Shown piece after piece: positions 63,184 to 64,000 of a stretch of DNA of 64,000 nt; the first letter of the stretch is position 1; every line of letters begins with the position of its first letter. The notes under the pieces are model-generated. The model searched no databases. It worked only from the letters and a program-made list of their open reading frames with translations, and was not told the DNA's origin. This stretch comes from Phenylobacterium sp. (lineage in GTDB: Bacteria > Pseudomonadota > Alphaproteobacteria > Caulobacterales > Caulobacteraceae). Location of the stretch: positions 1-64,000 of the forward strand of contig NZ_WGNY01000014.1 of NCBI RefSeq assembly GCF_016124325.1, in the 5' to 3' direction. The position numbers and the translations under genes are program-made.

Positions 63184-64000
63184 ATGACCCTGGCCTTCGA
63201 CGACATCCTCGCTGCGCAAGCGCGGTTGAAGGGCCACATTGAGCGCACGCCCTGCCGCCTGTCGCGCACGCTGTCGGAGATCACCGGCGCGGAAGTCTGG
63301 GTGAAGTTCGAGAACCTGCAGTTCACGGCCGCCTACAAGGAGCGCGGCGCGCTCAACAAGCTGCTGCAGCTGGGCGAGAACGTGCGCGGGCGCGGCGTGA
63401 TCGCCGCCTCGGCCGGCAACCACAGCCAGGGCCTGGCCTACCACGCCGCGCGGCTGGGCATCCCGGTCACCATCGTCATGCCCAAGGGCACGCCCTTCAT
63501 GAAGGTGCAGCAGACCCGTGCGCACGGCGCCGAGGTGGTGATCGAGGGCGACGGCTACGACGAGGCGGCGGCGCACGCCCGCCAGCTCTGCGCGGAGCGC
63601 GAGCTGACCTTCGTCCACCCGTTCGACGACCTCGACGTCATGGCCGGCCAGGGCACGGTGGCGCTGGAGATGCTGGAGGACGTGCCCGACCTCGAGGTGC
63701 TGCCGATCCCGATCGGCGGCGGCGGCCTGATCGCCGGCATGGCCACGGCGGCCAAGCACATCAAGAAGGACATCCACATCGTGGGCCTGGAGCCGGCGAT
63801 GTTCCCGTCGTTCACCGCCAAGATGCGCGGCGTGCGCACCGCCCAGATCAACGGCGCGTCGACCATCGCCGAGGGCATCGCGGTGAAGGAGGTGGGGGCC
63901 CAGACCTACGCCATCGCCCGGCCGCTGATCGACGAGGTGCTGCTGATCGAGGAGCCCTATTTCGAGCGCGGCATCGCCCTCTACTGCAACGTGGAGAAGA
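63184..64000 (+). CDS. ilvA: Threonine ammonia-lyase (threonine dehydratase), truncated by window edge
   Basis: The first 272 residues of a PLP enzyme that converts threonine to 2-oxobutyrate, the entry to isoleucine synthesis or threonine breakdown. Lys52 in FTAAYKERGALNKL is the PLP lysine, where Tyr replaces the usual Phe-Lys context. SAGNHSQGLAYHAARLGIPV and PIPIGGGGLIAGMATAAKHI are the substrate and phosphate loops. The reading frame is still open at the last base. Whether it carries a C-terminal ACT regulatory domain cannot be seen. Confidence 0.93.
   Translation, partial: MTLAFDDILAAQARLKGHIERTPCRLSRTLSEITGAEVWVKFENLQFTAAYKERGALNKLLQLGENVRGRGVIAASAGNHSQGLAYHAARLGIPVTIVMPKGTPFMKVQQTRAHGAEVVIEGDGYDEAAAHARQLCAERELTFVHPFDDLDVMAGQGTVALEMLEDVPDLEVLPIPIGGGGLIAGMATAAKHIKKDIHIVGLEPAMFPSFTAKMRGVRTAQINGASTIAEGIAVKEVGAQTYAIARPLIDEVLLIEEPYFERGIALYCNVEK

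Overview
The window is very GC-rich (roughly 70% by eye) and looks like the chromosome of an alphaproteobacterium of the Caulobacteraceae, most likely Phenylobacterium or Caulobacter. Pointers are a class I lysyl-tRNA synthetase, four secreted proteins with PEPxxWA-CTERM tails, TonB-dependent receptors, GCTA-type -10 boxes very close to start codons, and several families of palindromic intergenic repeats. No rRNA, CRISPR array, transposase or prophage was seen. One tRNA gene, tRNA-Ala(CGC), is present. The genus call is inference.

Layout. 1-7.3 kb: end of a TonB-dependent receptor, a secreted DUF1579-like protein, a LysR regulator, a LytS-type kinase with its LytTR response regulator, a sirtuin and BON pair, and yggT-yggU. 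7.2-16.4 kb: tRNA-Ala, a metallophosphatase, two PEP-CTERM proteins, a second LytS/LytTR pair upstream of two secreted proteins, and polA. 16.5-28 kb: a PEP-mutase family enzyme, a DUF808 membrane protein, recF and gyrB. Between recF and gyrB lie five accessory genes, including two large paralogous periplasmic proteins built from duplicated TonB-C-like units with paired cysteines. 28-37 kb: a PEP-CTERM protein, a complete TonB-dependent receptor, a PQQ dehydrogenase, a membrane LytTR protein, recQ and a BLUF photosensor. 36.9-40.6 kb: a probable catabolic operon of D-aminoacylase, TauD-like dioxygenase and crotonase-fold protein. 41-48 kb: an orphan C5-cytosine methyltransferase and a Vsr nuclease flanking cysK, two cell-envelope proteins, OsmC, and an acyl-CoA dehydrogenase with a MerR regulator. 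48-56 kb: a large zinc metalloprotease, lysS, and a tightly overlapping PhoD / beta-propeller / PhnD-like operon. 56-64 kb: two thioesterases, a ligase-associated exonuclease and ATP-dependent DNA ligase, a HAD phosphatase, a fused two-domain ABC ATPase, a fourth PEP-CTERM protein and the start of threonine dehydratase.

Themes. DNA replication and repair genes are dense (polA, recF, gyrB, recQ, vsr, DNA ligase, exonuclease). Surface and periplasm functions are also prominent. Three LytTR regulators fall within 32 kb. The strongest candidates for something undescribed are the tandem TonB-C-like/Cys-pair paralogs between recF and gyrB, followed by the PhoD-propeller-PhnD operon and the discoidin-like protein ending in an OmpA-type tail. 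Small gaps not listed separately hold nothing I could recognise. The only gene-free stretch over 300 bases (62077-62384) holds a palindromic repeat.
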